A DNA stretch of 53,522 nucleotides from Archaeoglobaceae archaeon (GTDB lineage: Archaea; Halobacteriota; Archaeoglobi; Archaeoglobales; Archaeoglobaceae): contig JAMOPJ010000019.1 in assembly GCA_027064525.1 (NCBI GenBank), forward strand, positions 1 through 53,522, read 5' to 3'. A model generated the notes under the pieces. It was not told the DNA's origin. It made no database searches and saw only the letters and a list, made by a program, of their open reading frames with translations. Positions 16,640-26,018 of this stretch are shown here, piece after piece. The position numbers and the translations under genes were made by a program. Positions within the stretch are counted from its first letter, which is position 1, and every line of letters begins with the position of its first letter.

Positions 16640-17354
16640 GATCATCGATCTGCACAAGAAGTTCGGAAAGCTCCACGTGCTTAAGGGTATAAACATGAAC
16701 GTTGAGAAGGGAGAGGTAGTGGTCATAATCGGCCCCTCTGGAAGCGGGAAATCTACTCTGCTGAGGTGTATAAACAGACTGGAAGAGCCCACTCAGGGTA
16801 AAATCATTTTGGACGGAATCGACATAACTGACCCGAAGATAAACATAAATAAGATCAGGCAGAGGATTGGGATAGTCTTCCAGCAGTTCAACCTATTCTC
16901 CCATTTAACCGCCCTGGAGAACATAACCCTCCCACTGAGAGTCGTCAAGAAGATTCCAAAGGATGAGGCGGAGAAGATAGCTCTGAAATTTTTGAGAAAG
17001 GTCGGGCTTGAGGACAAAGCCGACCACTACCCCCACCAGCTGAGTGGTGGTCAACAGCAGAGAGTTGCAATAGCGAGAGCTTTGGCGATGAATCCAGAGG
17101 TTATGCTGTTCGACGAAGTCACCTCGGCGTTGGATCCGGAGCTCGTCAAGGAAGTGTTGGACGTCATGAAACAGCTTGCGAGGGATGGAATGACGATGAT
17201 CGTCGTAACGCACGAAATGGGATTCGCGAGGGAAGTTGGCGATCGAGTGATATTCATGGATAACGGCAAGATAGTCGAAGAGGGAACTCCGGAGGAGATA
17301 TTCACGAATCCAAAGCATGAGAGAACGAGGAAGTTTCTAAGTATGATCTTGTAA
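16626..17354 (+). CDS. Polar amino-acid ABC transporter ATP-binding protein
   Basis: The 242-residue ATPase has Walker [10 protein letters not shown], the Q-loop [14 protein letters not shown], signature [15 protein letters not shown] and Walker [14 protein letters not shown], followed by the switch histidine in [12 protein letters not shown]. Sequence and size match GlnQ/HisP proteins. Start ATG 16626 lies within the permease end; GTG 16620 would add only two residues. It is the last gene of the operon; an insertion-like 60-bp repeat follows 40 bases downstream. Confidence 0.94.
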   Translation: MSLLEIIDLHKKFGKLHVLKGINMNVEKGEVVVIIGPSGSGKSTLLRCINRLEEPTQGKIILDGIDITDPKININKIRQRIGIVFQQFNLFSHLTALENITLPLRVVKKIPKDEAEKIALKFLRKVGLEDKADHYPHQLSGGQQQRVAIARALAMNPEVMLFDEVTSALDPELVKEVLDVMKQLARDGMTMIVVTHEMGFAREVGDRVIFMDNGKIVEEGTPEEIFTNPKHERTRKFLSMIL

Positions 17355-17393
17355 TTCAAGCTTATAGCTCTTGTTTTTGCAAAAATAGTCCCA

Positions 17394-17453
17394 GGTGGTG
17401 ATGCAACACTGTTGATGACATATCTGAATCACACGCAATGTGGCGTCACGACT
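17394..17453 (+). mobile_element. MITE-like 60-bp repeat, copy 1
   Basis: The element runs from GGTGGTGATGCAACACTGTT to GGCGTCACGACT. The first 25-28 bases are identical to the other three copies; the right part is diverged but keeps the inverted-repeat end GTCACGAC. No target-site duplication is recognisable, so this may be an old copy. It lies between the convergent ATPase and zinc-ribbon genes. Confidence 0.65.
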
Positions 17454-17519
17454 CAAATAATATACACGTGTTTTTTATTGAGAGAAATTTGAGGGCTATT
17501 CCGACTGGGATTAATAAGT

Positions 17520-17774
17520 TCAGCTACCGAAGATTAGATCGAGTAGATCCGAGAGCTTATCCTTCTTTCCTTCCAAAATCTCCGCATCGTAGACTTCTGT
17601 GTATCCGCAGTTCGTGCACGAGATAAAGTAATACCTATTTCTCTGCCAATCCATCCATCTCTCAAAAAGTCCGGCACCGGTCATAGCCAACTTCTTCACC
17701 TTCGCATTCGGATTCCCGCATTTGGGGCATCTGAATCTCGCCAAAATTTCATCTTCGATCTTCATTTTTGACAT
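17520..17774 (-). CDS. Zinc-ribbon protein (YpzJ/COG3478-like)
   Basis: The 84-residue protein has two cysteine pairs, CPKCGNPNAKVKKLAMTGAG and CTNCGYTEVYDAEIL, separated by about 30 residues. This is the pattern of a small family of predicted nucleic-acid-binding zinc ribbons present in bacteria and archaea. No enzymatic motif is visible. The start may be ATG 17774 or ATG 17765. It is preceded by the flavin reductase gene 25 bases upstream on the same strand, so the two are probably cotranscribed. Confidence 0.75.
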   Translation of the reverse strand: MSKMKIEDEILARFRCPKCGNPNAKVKKLAMTGAGLFERWMDWQRNRYYFISCTNCGYTEVYDAEILEGKKDKLSDLLDLIFGS

Positions 17775-17798
17775 TCTGATAAAAATTATTTAAAAAAT

Positions 17799-18314
17799 TT
17801 ACTTTGGCTCATAATACTTCGAGTTCGTCGTGAAGAATCTCTTGCCCACATGCATCGGAACGCCACAGCCCTCAAGCCAAGTCTCTCTGAAAAATCTCTT
17901 ATCAGCCCAAGCGTGGACAATCTTGGCAACTATAAGCGAATGCTCCTTAAGCTTAAGCTCGTCCTCGATCTTGCACTCCAAGAAGGCCATCGCATTCTTT
18001 ACGTGCGGTGTTCCAATCTTCATCCCATCATCGAGCTCGATACCCAACTCGGCGATCTTGTCCACTTCTCTCCCGCTCATCGTTCCAGCTTTCCAAATGA
18101 TTTCGAGCTTCTCTATGGGTAAAACGTTAAGTGTAAATTCCTTAGATTTCGAAAGAAGTTCGTAGCTGTAGTTCTCTCTATCTATTGCTATTGCAATCGT
18201 GTCGTATTCGACGGGCATATGCCAAGCTAAGGTCATAACGTTCGTCCTATCTCCATACTTCGTGACGAGCAGAAACGCCACCTTTGGGTGGAGAATTCGA
18301 TACGCGAACTTCAT
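17799..18314 (-). CDS. Flavin reductase/ferric reductase-like FMN-binding protein
   Basis: The 171-residue protein has the split-barrel FMN-binding fold of flavin reductases: TNVMTLAWHMPV early, EFTLNVLPIEKLE in the middle, and HVGKRFFTTN near the end. Length and sequence character are close to the ferric reductase characterised from Archaeoglobus fulgidus, which reduces Fe(III) chelates with NAD(P)H. Whether it acts on iron, free flavin or a monooxygenase partner cannot be told. It is divergent from the UPF0200/0201 gene, only about 50 bases away. Confidence 0.82.
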   Translation of the reverse strand: MKFAYRILHPKVAFLLVTKYGDRTNVMTLAWHMPVEYDTIAIAIDRENYSYELLSKSKEFTLNVLPIEKLEIIWKAGTMSGREVDKIAELGIELDDGMKIGTPHVKNAMAFLECKIEDELKLKEHSLIVAKIVHAWADKRFFRETWLEGCGVPMHVGKRFFTTNSKYYEPK

Positions 18315-18365
18315 GGTATGAAGTCGATGCTAAGTAACAAATACCCTTCTGAAGACCTCCTTCAT

Positions 18366-19328
18366 ATGAGAGTCATAGCTTTCGTCGGACTACCGCTGAG
18401 TGGAAAGAGCACGGCTGCAAAGGTTGCAGAGGAGATGGGAATTCCAGTCGTTTGCATGGGTGATGTGGTGAGGGAAGAAGCTAAGAGGAGAGGTCTTCCT
18501 CAGACGGACGAGAACTTAGGCAAAATAGCTGAAGAGCTAAGAAAGAAGGAGGGGATGGATGCGATAGCTAAGAGATGCATTCCAATAATCAGAGAGAAGG
18601 GAATGGAAACCGGAGTGGTCGTCGTCGATGGCATAAGAGGAATCGCGGAAGTGGAGAGGTTTAAGAAGGAGTTTGGAGACGACTTCATCCTGATAAACAT
18701 CGAAGCTCCTCTTGAGATAAGATTCCAAAGGGCTTTGAAGAGAAAGAGAAGCGATGACATAACGAGCATCGAGGAGCTGAAGAGGAGGGATGAGAGAGAA
18801 CTGTCTTGGAACATGGGCGAAGCTATGAAAATAGCCAACTTCACGATAGAAAATGTCGGAGGACTTGAGGAGTTCAGGGAGAAGGTTAGAGGTATCTTAG
18901 AGCAGTTGGCGAAAAACGTGGAGATTGAAATAGAGACGGATGTCCATCCAACGGAAGATGTCGATAAGGTTGTTCAGGCTGTAAAGAATCTGTTTCCGGA
19001 TGCGGAGATCGAAATTGAAGATGGAAAGCTCAAGGCTAGGGCTTGGGATCTTAAGAAGTTCAGAGATCTCCTCAGAAGACAGAGAATATTGGATACTGCA
19101 AGAACCGAGCTCTTTAAAGGGAGAAGTGGAAACGAGATAACGATACTGCTTAACAAGCAGACCGCATACGTGTCGAAGATCAACTTTGCGGATGAGGATG
19201 CCATCCTTTCGCCGATAAGAGTAACGTTCAAGCTCTACGGGATTCCGGTGGGGAAGTTTATAGACTACTTGGCCCCTCCGACAAAAGCTGGAAAGCCGAT
19301 AAAGGAGGTCGATACTCTCTGGGGCTAA
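18366..19328 (+). CDS. Fused UPF0200/UPF0201 protein (NMP-kinase-like plus RNA-binding-like domain)
   Basis: The 320-residue protein combines two domains. Residues 1-180 are a P-loop kinase-like module: Walker A FVGLPLSGKST, VVCMGDVVREEAKRRG, and an arginine-rich lid RFQRALKRKRSDD, similar to dephospho-CoA and adenylate kinases. Residues from about 185 onward are a UPF0201 domain (EIETDVHPTEDVDKVVQAVK). The fusion is known from Archaeoglobus; other archaea have the two parts separately. The biochemical role is not established. ATG 18366 gives the normal MRVIAFVG opening; the upstream in-frame start at 18288 would run into the divergent gene. The 3' end overlaps the DUF1922 gene by four bases. 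Confidence 0.85.
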   Translation: MRVIAFVGLPLSGKSTAAKVAEEMGIPVVCMGDVVREEAKRRGLPQTDENLGKIAEELRKKEGMDAIAKRCIPIIREKGMETGVVVVDGIRGIAEVERFKKEFGDDFILINIEAPLEIRFQRALKRKRSDDITSIEELKRRDERELSWNMGEAMKIANFTIENVGGLEEFREKVRGILEQLAKNVEIEIETDVHPTEDVDKVVQAVKNLFPDAEIEIEDGKLKARAWDLKKFRDLLRRQRILDTARTELFKGRSGNEITILLNKQTAYVSKINFADEDAILSPIRVTFKLYGIPVGKFIDYLAPPTKAGKPIKEVDTLWG

Positions 19329-19525
19329 CCCAAGCTTTTGAAATTCGTCCCAGCACCTTGCAACCTCCTCACGATCTCCCCAGCAGTCTTCTCGTCTTCG
19401 GCCTTAGCAACGATTATGACTTTTCTCAAATCGTTTTTGAACCCGCACACGCACATCCTCGACTTAGCATTTCTCTTAGCATAGAGGAATCTTCCGCACC
19501 TTCTACATCTGAAAACCACGAACAT
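19325..19525 (-). CDS. DUF1922 zinc-ribbon protein
   Basis: The 66-residue protein begins MFVVFRCRRCGRFLYAKRNA and has a second pair in MCVCGFKN, the rubredoxin-like zinc ribbon of the archaeal DUF1922 family. The rest (EDEKTAGEIVRRLQG) is a short helix. ATG 19525 is chosen because the family starts with MF(V/I)VF; the frame extends further upstream into the MFS gene. Function unknown. It lies directly downstream of the MFS transporter gene on the same strand. Confidence 0.75.
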   Translation of the reverse strand: MFVVFRCRRCGRFLYAKRNAKSRMCVCGFKNDLRKVIIVAKAEDEKTAGEIVRRLQGAGTNFKSLG

Positions 19526-19560
19526 ATGTTGATGTAGTCTGAAGGTATTTAAAAATGGGT

Positions 19561-20691
19561 TCAATAGTCTGTCATCCAATTCAAGATAGCAAAGCTGAAG
19601 GCTAAGAGGGATGAAACCAAAAATACCAAATCTATCGAGTAAACGGCAATGGCTGAGGCGAATATCGGGCCGATAGTCTGGCCGATTCGAATCATCGAGC
19701 TGTATGTTGAGGTAACCACAGCTCTGTTTTCGGTCGGAGCGATAGAAACTACGAGGTTCTGCAACGCTGGTAAGACAGTTCCGTGCCCAAATCCGAATAT
19801 CAGCATAGCTAAAGAAATCACAACGATGTTCGGGGCGAATGGGATTATTATAAGAGATAGGGCGTAGCTTAAGAATCCCATTATCACTGTCCTCGTTTCA
19901 CCAAACCTCTTCACGAAGTATCCTAAGTTTGAGGCAATTACTGCAACGAACACGAACGTTAAAGCGATTATGATCCCTCTAAAGCCGGGAGTCAGCCCAA
20001 ACCTCTCCTCAAGCAGAAACGAGAGATAGATGGTTATAGCTCCGTAAGTTATTACGAAAACCGTGCATCCCGAAAGGAATCCGACGAGCACTTTCTTACT
20101 TCTAAGCAAAGCCAAGCTCTCAGCGAAGTATCTCTTCAGGGATCTGTCGTCGGATATGCTTGGATAATCTATCCCTAAAGCCATCAATCCCACTGGAATT
20201 GCGAGGGAGAACATGAGGAACGGCAATTTCCAGTTTACATCCGCCAAAACACCACCCAAAAACGGAAATCCAGCCAATCCCAAGCTTAAAATTCCGGCGT
20301 TGTAGCCCAAAACCTTGGCCCTTTCCAAACCGTCATATAGGTCTCCGATCAGCGTGACGGCTAAGGATGTCAGTGCGGAGCCACCTATTCCCTGCAAAAA
20401 CCTCAGAATCAGCATGAGCTTGTAATCTACGAAGGCACAAGCACTCCCAGCGATTCCGAATAAGAGTAGGCAGGGAACGACCACTTTTTTTCTCCCGATT
20501 CTGTCTGCAAGAACTCCGATTAGCGGTGCCAAAAATGTTCCCGGTAGTGTAAAGGCCGTTACGAGCATGGCTACCTCGAAGTCGGAGATGCCCAAACCTC
20601 GCTTTATCTCTGGGAAAGCTGGCGAGAGTATCGATACTCCTATGATTCCTATCAACGTTATTCCGAATATGGCTATCAGGTTCCTGTCCAT
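19561..20691 (-). CDS. Major facilitator superfamily transporter
   Basis: The 376-residue protein has 10-12 membrane helices and the MFS loop motif GVLADRIGRKKVVVPCLLLF between helices 2 and 3, plus RFLQGIGGSALTSLAVTLIGD, the helix-4/5 pattern of drug-efflux type transporters. The substrate is unknown. It overlaps the end of the upstream UPF0182 gene by 16 bases, so the two and probably the DUF1922 gene form one transcript. Confidence 0.9.
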   Translation of the reverse strand: MDRNLIAIFGITLIGIIGVSILSPAFPEIKRGLGISDFEVAMLVTAFTLPGTFLAPLIGVLADRIGRKKVVVPCLLLFGIAGSACAFVDYKLMLILRFLQGIGGSALTSLAVTLIGDLYDGLERAKVLGYNAGILSLGLAGFPFLGGVLADVNWKLPFLMFSLAIPVGLMALGIDYPSISDDRSLKRYFAESLALLRSKKVLVGFLSGCTVFVITYGAITIYLSFLLEERFGLTPGFRGIIIALTFVFVAVIASNLGYFVKRFGETRTVIMGFLSYALSLIIIPFAPNIVVISLAMLIFGFGHGTVLPALQNLVVSIAPTENRAVVTSTYSSMIRIGQTIGPIFASAIAVYSIDLVFLVSSLLAFSFAILNWMTDY

Positions 20692-23318
20692 CCTTTCACG
20701 CTCTCGTTCAGCTGTCTCAAAAGCTCACCGAGCCTTTCGAGCATCTTGCCGAATTCACTCCAGTTTCCGGATTTAACGCTTTTCATAGCCCTATCGTAGG
20801 TTTCGATGCATTCCTTGACCAGTTCTTCAAATGATCTTCCAGCCTTGACCTCCTCTTCTGCTGGTTTAAATTCGGCACCAAACAGAGCCTTCAAAGCTTC
20901 ATCGAGCGTCGGTTTCATGACGAGGAGATCATTGTATGCCACTATAACACCCCTGAGCTCTGGGATATGAGCTTCCTCAGCCTTCAGATAGACCGGCTCG
21001 ACGTATAGGATCGAACCCTCGATCGGAATGACCAAAAGGTTGCCCCTTATGACCCTAGATCCCATCTGACCCCAGAGGGTGAAGAGCTTCGAGATTTCTG
21101 GATTCTGGTCTATCCTCGCCTCTATCTGCATTGGACCGTATATCAGCTTACCCTTCGGAAATTCGTAGAGTAAGATTTCGCCGTAGTGCATTCCATCGCA
21201 TCTCGCGCACATCCAAGCTATCATGTTCTCCCTCCCCTTCGGAGTGAACGGCAACATTAGAACGAACTCGGGCTTTCCGTTCAAGCTCAAAATCACGTAG
21301 TAGGGCTCCATCTTTATTCGAACACCTTCGAACAGTTCATCTGGAATATCCCAGACATCCTCTCTGTTATAGAACGTCTCAACGCTTTCCATATGATAAA
21401 CGGAATAAACTTCCGCCTGAATCTCGAACAGATTGATGGGATACCTTATGTGCCTTTGTTTGGCTTCATCGATATCCTTCTTAAAGATCGGGAAAGCCTT
21501 GGCGATCGTCTCTATCACTGGCTCCTCTTGAACTATGTAGAAATCTACCGTTCCGTTGTATGCGTCTACGAACACCTTAACGGGATTCCTGATGTAGTTT
21601 ATCTTTCCGAACTTCGTCGTATAGACTGCTGAATAGGGAAAGTCGTTCAGAGTGGTGTATGCGTCGATTATCCAGTAGAGCCTTCCGTTTATAACAGCTA
21701 TATACGGATCGTCGTCGAACGTGAAGAATGGAGCTATGATGCGAACCCTCTCAACGATGTTCCTATGCATGAGGATTCTACTCTCCGAAGTTAGGTATCT
21801 GCTCAGTATAATGTTCACATCGCCGAACCTCATCGAAAAGAGCAGTTTCTTGAGATAGGAATCGAGTCTGACTCCGGCAGTTCCATTGTAAGTCGTGAAG
21901 ACATTCCTATCGCCCAACGGATAGTCGAATTCCTTCTGCTTAGTGTTGACGATGACGTAATCGTTGGTGACCTCTCCAAAGTATATTCGAGGTTGTGTGA
22001 CTTCTATCTGACCCTTCGGCGGAATATCTCTTATTATGAGCTCCGGAAGGCCTTCCTTCGAAACCGCGTTGACCGGAGATACTACAACTCCGTATCCGTG
22101 GGTGTATATGAGGTGGACGTTCACCCACGTTTTTGCTATGGTCGGGAGCAAATCTGTCGAGAGCTCTCTCGCGGATATCATGACTTGGGTGTATCTGCCC
22201 TCTATCGTGTATCTGTCCACATCGACATCGTGGATCACGTAATATGGACGAATCTGCTGTATCTGCCTGTAAACCTCTTTTAGCGGGCGATGATCCCAGA
22301 GCCTTACGTTTTCTATCGTTCCCCTGTTCCTCTCTATTTCATCAAGCGTCAGATTTTCCGAAACTTCGTATCTCTGCTTCTTAACTTCTGTGAGCCCGAA
22401 CGCGAACCTCGTGTAGTTTATGCTATACCCTATGAAATTCCACTCCATCTGAAGCTCGTTCGGCTCGACCTTGAACTTCTGGATCGCAAAGGGAACGAAT
22501 CCTAAGGAGAAGATCGCGATGATGCCGAAGATCACGAAAACCAAGGCCAAGTTCTCGAAGCTCTTCCTTCCGAAGTGCAGTGAAATTCCGGCAAATACTA
22601 TCGACAGGATTGAAATGAAAAGCATCAGAGGCATTAAAACGTTCACTTCCACCCAACTCGCTCCAGAAACGACTCCGTGCTGAGAAGTCAGCAGATCGAA
22701 TCTCGCTACGTAGATGTAAGCTGAGAGAAGGATGAATGTTATAGCAGATAGAACTGCGATATGGGTATAGCCGGCTTGAGGAAACAGCTCCTTGAATTCC
22801 TCGAAGCTCTTCACCCATCTAAATACGTAGGCATAGTAGAAGATTGCAATTGCGAAGCTGAGGGATATAGTCGCTGCTATTACTAAGAGGATCAGCTTTA
22901 TGAAAGGAAGCCTAAAAACGTAGAGTGAGATGTCGTTTCCAAATATGGGATCTTTCAGATTGAATTCGACTCCGTTCAGAAAGAAGACAAGTCGCATCCA
23001 GTAGTTCGAAAATGAATACGCCAATACTAGCGAGAAGATCAGATCTATCGAGTGGTAATACTTAACGGGTTCACCTAAAAACTCCTTTATCGCCCTCTTG
23101 ATCATGAACGAGTTTAAAGTGAGAATGACAAAAGTTAATACGAATACAAGCGCAAAGAGCTCCAACCTATAGCTGAGCATCGCCAAAAATAATTTTCCGT
23201 AGCCAAGGGAGTCGAACCATAGGTATTCGGTGTAGAGAACTGCGACAACGTAGGTTAAGATTATATCGGCAATTAGAAATAAAATTAGTGCGACGGTCTT
23301 TCTTGGAAATCCGTTCAT
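20676..23318 (-). CDS. UPF0182 family membrane protein
   Basis: The 880-residue protein has about seven membrane helices within the first 300 residues and a large extracytoplasmic remainder. Segments such as YTRFAFGLTEVKKQRYE, NVRLWDHRPLKEVYRQIQQI and FTYTHGYGV-type LIYTHGYGVVVSPVNAV are hallmarks of the UPF0182 family (PF03699). The short C-terminal tail (RSFEELVKECIETYDRAMKS) is a helical segment also seen in family members. The function is unknown. It lies in an apparent operon with the MFS gene. Confidence 0.9.
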   Translation of the reverse strand: MNGFPRKTVALILFLIADIILTYVVAVLYTEYLWFDSLGYGKLFLAMLSYRLELFALVFVLTFVILTLNSFMIKRAIKEFLGEPVKYYHSIDLIFSLVLAYSFSNYWMRLVFFLNGVEFNLKDPIFGNDISLYVFRLPFIKLILLVIAATISLSFAIAIFYYAYVFRWVKSFEEFKELFPQAGYTHIAVLSAITFILLSAYIYVARFDLLTSQHGVVSGASWVEVNVLMPLMLFISILSIVFAGISLHFGRKSFENLALVFVIFGIIAIFSLGFVPFAIQKFKVEPNELQMEWNFIGYSINYTRFAFGLTEVKKQRYEVSENLTLDEIERNRGTIENVRLWDHRPLKEVYRQIQQIRPYYVIHDVDVDRYTIEGRYTQVMISARELSTDLLPTIAKTWVNVHLIYTHGYGVVVSPVNAVSKEGLPELIIRDIPPKGQIEVTQPRIYFGEVTNDYVIVNTKQKEFDYPLGDRNVFTTYNGTAGVRLDSYLKKLLFSMRFGDVNIILSRYLTSESRILMHRNIVERVRIIAPFFTFDDDPYIAVINGRLYWIIDAYTTLNDFPYSAVYTTKFGKINYIRNPVKVFVDAYNGTVDFYIVQEEPVIETIAKAFPIFKKDIDEAKQRHIRYPINLFEIQAEVYSVYHMESVETFYNREDVWDIPDELFEGVRIKMEPYYVILSLNGKPEFVLMLPFTPKGRENMIAWMCARCDGMHYGEILLYEFPKGKLIYGPMQIEARIDQNPEISKLFTLWGQMGSRVIRGNLLVIPIEGSILYVEPVYLKAEEAHIPELRGVIVAYNDLLVMKPTLDEALKALFGAEFKPAEEEVKAGRSFEELVKECIETYDRAMKSVKSGNWSEFGKMLERLGELLRQLNESVKGWTGT

Positions 23319-23354
23319 AGATAAACATCGGCGTTTTAGTATATTTCTATTGTG

Positions 23355-24680
23355 TCAGCTCAGTGGTTTCTTGACGAACTCTCTTAAGAATATTGTAGCG
23401 TAGCAACCCTTCGGCAGAAAGAACTCGAAGGTGATTGCATCATTAGCATTCACGTTCAAACCGGTATGCTCTATCAGAATGTCCGCAACTCTAAAGCTCC
23501 CCTTAGAGGAGAACTCCTTGAACTCGTGCTTGAAATCGCTCAAACTTATTCCGTCCTCTTCCAAGAATTCCCTAATCTTGTGGGAAGTCCAGTCGTCGCC
23601 AAGCTGTGTTTCGTAGCCGGGCAGTGGGATTGCGAGGGATGCTCTCCTATTTTCGATGAGAAATCTGACTCTTCCGAAGTTGTGGTTGTGAACTCTTACG
23701 AAATCTTCGGCAAAGCTGTAATGACCGTTCACGAATTCGACAAAATCGACCCAGTCACCTCTCTCAACATCCTTTATATTTCCAAACTCTTTGATCCTTG
23801 CGGAGAGGACTTTGTTGAACACGTAAGACTGATAAGCGTGGATGAACATCATCTTCAGGTTTAGAGGGAGCGAAAGCAGAGCATCTTTCTCGCTCTTTCC
23901 CTCTCTCAACTTCTGCAGAAGATTTCGCTCGTATCTCAAATATTTGGGTAACTCTCTCAATCCAAACTTTGCATCCCTCGTCTCCCACAGGATCTCCCTC
24001 ACCTTCCTAACATCTTCGTTCTCCCCTTCGAACGGCTTCGCCACATATACCCAAAATGCAGTCTCATAGTCTCTCTTCAGGATGTGCAATCCAACTTCAT
24101 GTGTGATGAACCGGATTGAGCCGAATCGCTGCAAACCAAAGAAGTTTGGAGTTCCCTTTTCTTCAAGTTCTTCCCTTATCCTCTCGATTCTATCTCCATC
24201 CTTGGCGTCCCTCACGATCACCCTAAAGCGGTTGCCTATCAGATCACCCAGCTGAATGTCTTTGTTCGATTTCCCCAACACCTCTATCTCCGCATCCTTG
24301 ATCTTCAGATTCTGCAATCTTTCGAGCTGTTCTTCTTTCAGCCCGCTTATCGCGAAGTATTGCACGGTGACGGCTCTCTTATCTTTTGTTCCAGCGTAGT
24401 GAATTCTCTTCCGGCTTATTCTGAGGGCGTTCGCGAGAGCTCTGACAAAATTCATCGTGTCCCAGTTAACCTTCTTAACCCTGATTATCGTGAATCTTCC
24501 CTCATCGCTCAGTTTGAGCTTCGCAATCTCCTCGACGTAGAAATCCTCAACTGTAAGCTTGATGTTACCGTCTATACCCTCAGTTTTTGTAATGTATGCC
24601 CTTATGCCAACTCTCTCCTCTACCACTCGGACAAGATTTATCGAAGGATTCTTAACGATTCCCTTGCCATAACATGACAT
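23355..24680 (-). CDS. truD: tRNA pseudouridine synthase D (Pus7-like)
   Basis: The 441-residue protein has the TruD catalytic block HYAGTKDKRAVTVQYFAI with the catalytic aspartate in GTKDK, VEDFYVEEI near the N-terminus and the TRUD-domain insertion NFFGLQRFGSIRFITHEVG. It converts uridine 13 of tRNA to pseudouridine. ATG 24680 opens MSCYGKGIVKNPSINL; a longer form from GTG/ATG 24719 would run into aroC. If 24680 is used, its ATG overlaps the aroC ATG on the other strand within the palindrome CATG. Confidence 0.93.
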   Translation of the reverse strand: MSCYGKGIVKNPSINLVRVVEERVGIRAYITKTEGIDGNIKLTVEDFYVEEIAKLKLSDEGRFTIIRVKKVNWDTMNFVRALANALRISRKRIHYAGTKDKRAVTVQYFAISGLKEEQLERLQNLKIKDAEIEVLGKSNKDIQLGDLIGNRFRVIVRDAKDGDRIERIREELEEKGTPNFFGLQRFGSIRFITHEVGLHILKRDYETAFWVYVAKPFEGENEDVRKVREILWETRDAKFGLRELPKYLRYERNLLQKLREGKSEKDALLSLPLNLKMMFIHAYQSYVFNKVLSARIKEFGNIKDVERGDWVDFVEFVNGHYSFAEDFVRVHNHNFGRVRFLIENRRASLAIPLPGYETQLGDDWTSHKIREFLEEDGISLSDFKHEFKEFSSKGSFRVADILIEHTGLNVNANDAITFEFFLPKGCYATIFLREFVKKPLS

Positions 24681-25776
24681 GATCGGAAACACGTTCGGAT
24701 ACCTCTTCAGAGTTACCACTTGGGGAGAAAGTCATGGGAAAGCCGTTGGTTGTGTGGTGGATGGCTGTCCTGCGGGCTTGGAGCTGAGCGAGGATGACAT
24801 TCAGAAGGAGCTCGACAGGAGGAAGCCGGGTGGGAAGCTCGCTTCTCCGAGGAAGGAGAAGGATAAGGTGAAGATTCTGTCTGGAGTATTTGAAGGAAAG
24901 ACTTTGGGCACACCCATTTCGATGATCGTAGAAAATGTTGATGTCAATTCGAAGCCCTACGAAGAGATCAAATATCTCTTCCGTCCCGGACATGCGGACT
25001 TCACGTATTGGGCTAAATTTGGGATAAGGGATTGGAGAGGTGGCGGGAGAGCTTCAGCAAGAGAAACCGTTGGGAGAGTAATGGCTGGAGCGATAGCGAA
25101 GAAGATCCTTGAGAGATTTGGTGTCAAGGTATTCGGCTACACGAAGGAGATTGCTGGAATAAGCTGTGACGTTTCGGGCATGAATGCGGATGAGATAATG
25201 AGGAAGGCTGAGAGCAATCCGGTCAGATGTCCAGATGTGGAGAAGGCAAAGCTGATGGAGGAAGCTATTCTGAACGCCAAGAAGGAGGGAGACAGTGTCG
25301 GGGGTATAGCGGAGATAATCGTTAAAAATCCTCCAGCCGGCTTGGGAGAGCCGGTATTTCTGAAGCTCGATGCGTATCTTGCGTTTGCGGTGATGAGTGT
25401 TCCAGCGGTGAAGGGCGTCGAGATAGGAGCTGGCTTTAGAGTTGCCAAGATGAGAGGGAGCGAGAATAACGATCCACTCGTGATTAGGGATGGCAAGATA
25501 AGGTTCGCATCGAACAATGCCGGAGGGATCTTAGGGGGAATATCGAACGGTGAGGACATCGTTATCAGAGCTGCGATAAAACCAACTCCATCGATCTCAA
25601 AGCCCCAAAGGACTGTGAATTACAAAACGATGCAAGAGGAAACGATCGTAATAAAGGGGAGGCACGACCCCTGCATAGTTCCAAGAGCGATTCCGGTGCT
25701 CGAAGCTATGGTAGCTCTGGTGATAGTGGACTGCATGATTATGCAGGGTCTAATTCCCAGATCCTTTTATTATTAA
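24679..25776 (+). CDS. aroC: Chorismate synthase
   Basis: The 365-residue protein has the family opening GNTFGYLFRVTTWGESHG, the FMN-contacting ARETVGRVMAGAIAKK and SNNAGGILGGISNGEDI, and RHDPCIVPRAIPVLEAM near the end. It removes phosphate from EPSP to give chorismate, precursor of aromatic amino acids and, through MqnA encoded at 37388, of menaquinone. The start at 24679 is fixed by the conserved N-terminus. It is head-to-head with truD with overlapping start codons, so each promoter must lie inside the other gene. Confidence 0.97.
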   Translation: MIGNTFGYLFRVTTWGESHGKAVGCVVDGCPAGLELSEDDIQKELDRRKPGGKLASPRKEKDKVKILSGVFEGKTLGTPISMIVENVDVNSKPYEEIKYLFRPGHADFTYWAKFGIRDWRGGGRASARETVGRVMAGAIAKKILERFGVKVFGYTKEIAGISCDVSGMNADEIMRKAESNPVRCPDVEKAKLMEEAILNAKKEGDSVGGIAEIIVKNPPAGLGEPVFLKLDAYLAFAVMSVPAVKGVEIGAGFRVAKMRGSENNDPLVIRDGKIRFASNNAGGILGGISNGEDIVIRAAIKPTPSISKPQRTVNYKTMQEETIVIKGRHDPCIVPRAIPVLEAMVALVIVDCMIMQGLIPRSFYY

Positions 25777-25823
25777 GTGATATCATTTTGTGCATCGGCC
25801 GTATACTTCATCAACAGCGGGTG
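25777..25823 (-). repeat. Degenerate copy of the 60-bp repeat
   Basis: On the minus strand CTGTTGATGA is followed after 12 bases by ATGCACAA and then, at the proper spacing, by ATCAC; these match the same blocks of copies 2 and 3. The left end is not recognisable. It lies in inverted orientation about 100 bases from intact copy 2. Confidence 0.35.
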
Positions 25824-25919
25824 AGAAGGCATTTAAATTAAGCACAATTGCAGTACCACTACCGAATTCTCTAAACGTTGTGAAAGATTTAAATACCAAT
25901 GTTATATCATAACCAATTT

Positions 25920-25980
25920 GGTGGTGATGCAACACTGTTGATGAGATATTTTAAGCTATGCACAATACGGCGTCACGGCC
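25920..25980 (+). mobile_element. MITE-like 61-bp repeat, copy 2, with 8-bp target duplication
   Basis: The element begins GGTGGTGATGCAACACTGTT and ends ACGGCGTCACGGCC, whose reverse complement (GGCCGTGACGCC) resembles the left end. It is flanked by exact 8-base direct repeats ACCAATTT at 25912-25919 and 25981-25988, as produced by transposition. It lies between convergent aroC and trpB2. Confidence 0.75.
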
Positions 25981-26018
25981 ACCAATTTATTTATTAATCA
26001 AAAAATTTAATATAAAAA

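Noticed and set aside
17394-17453. Reading the 60-bp repeats as C/D box guide RNAs because of GTGATGC and TGATGA words
   Set aside because: The two boxes are too close for a guide between them, no conserved CTGA D box exists in all copies, and the inverted ends with 8-bp duplications are explained better by transposition.
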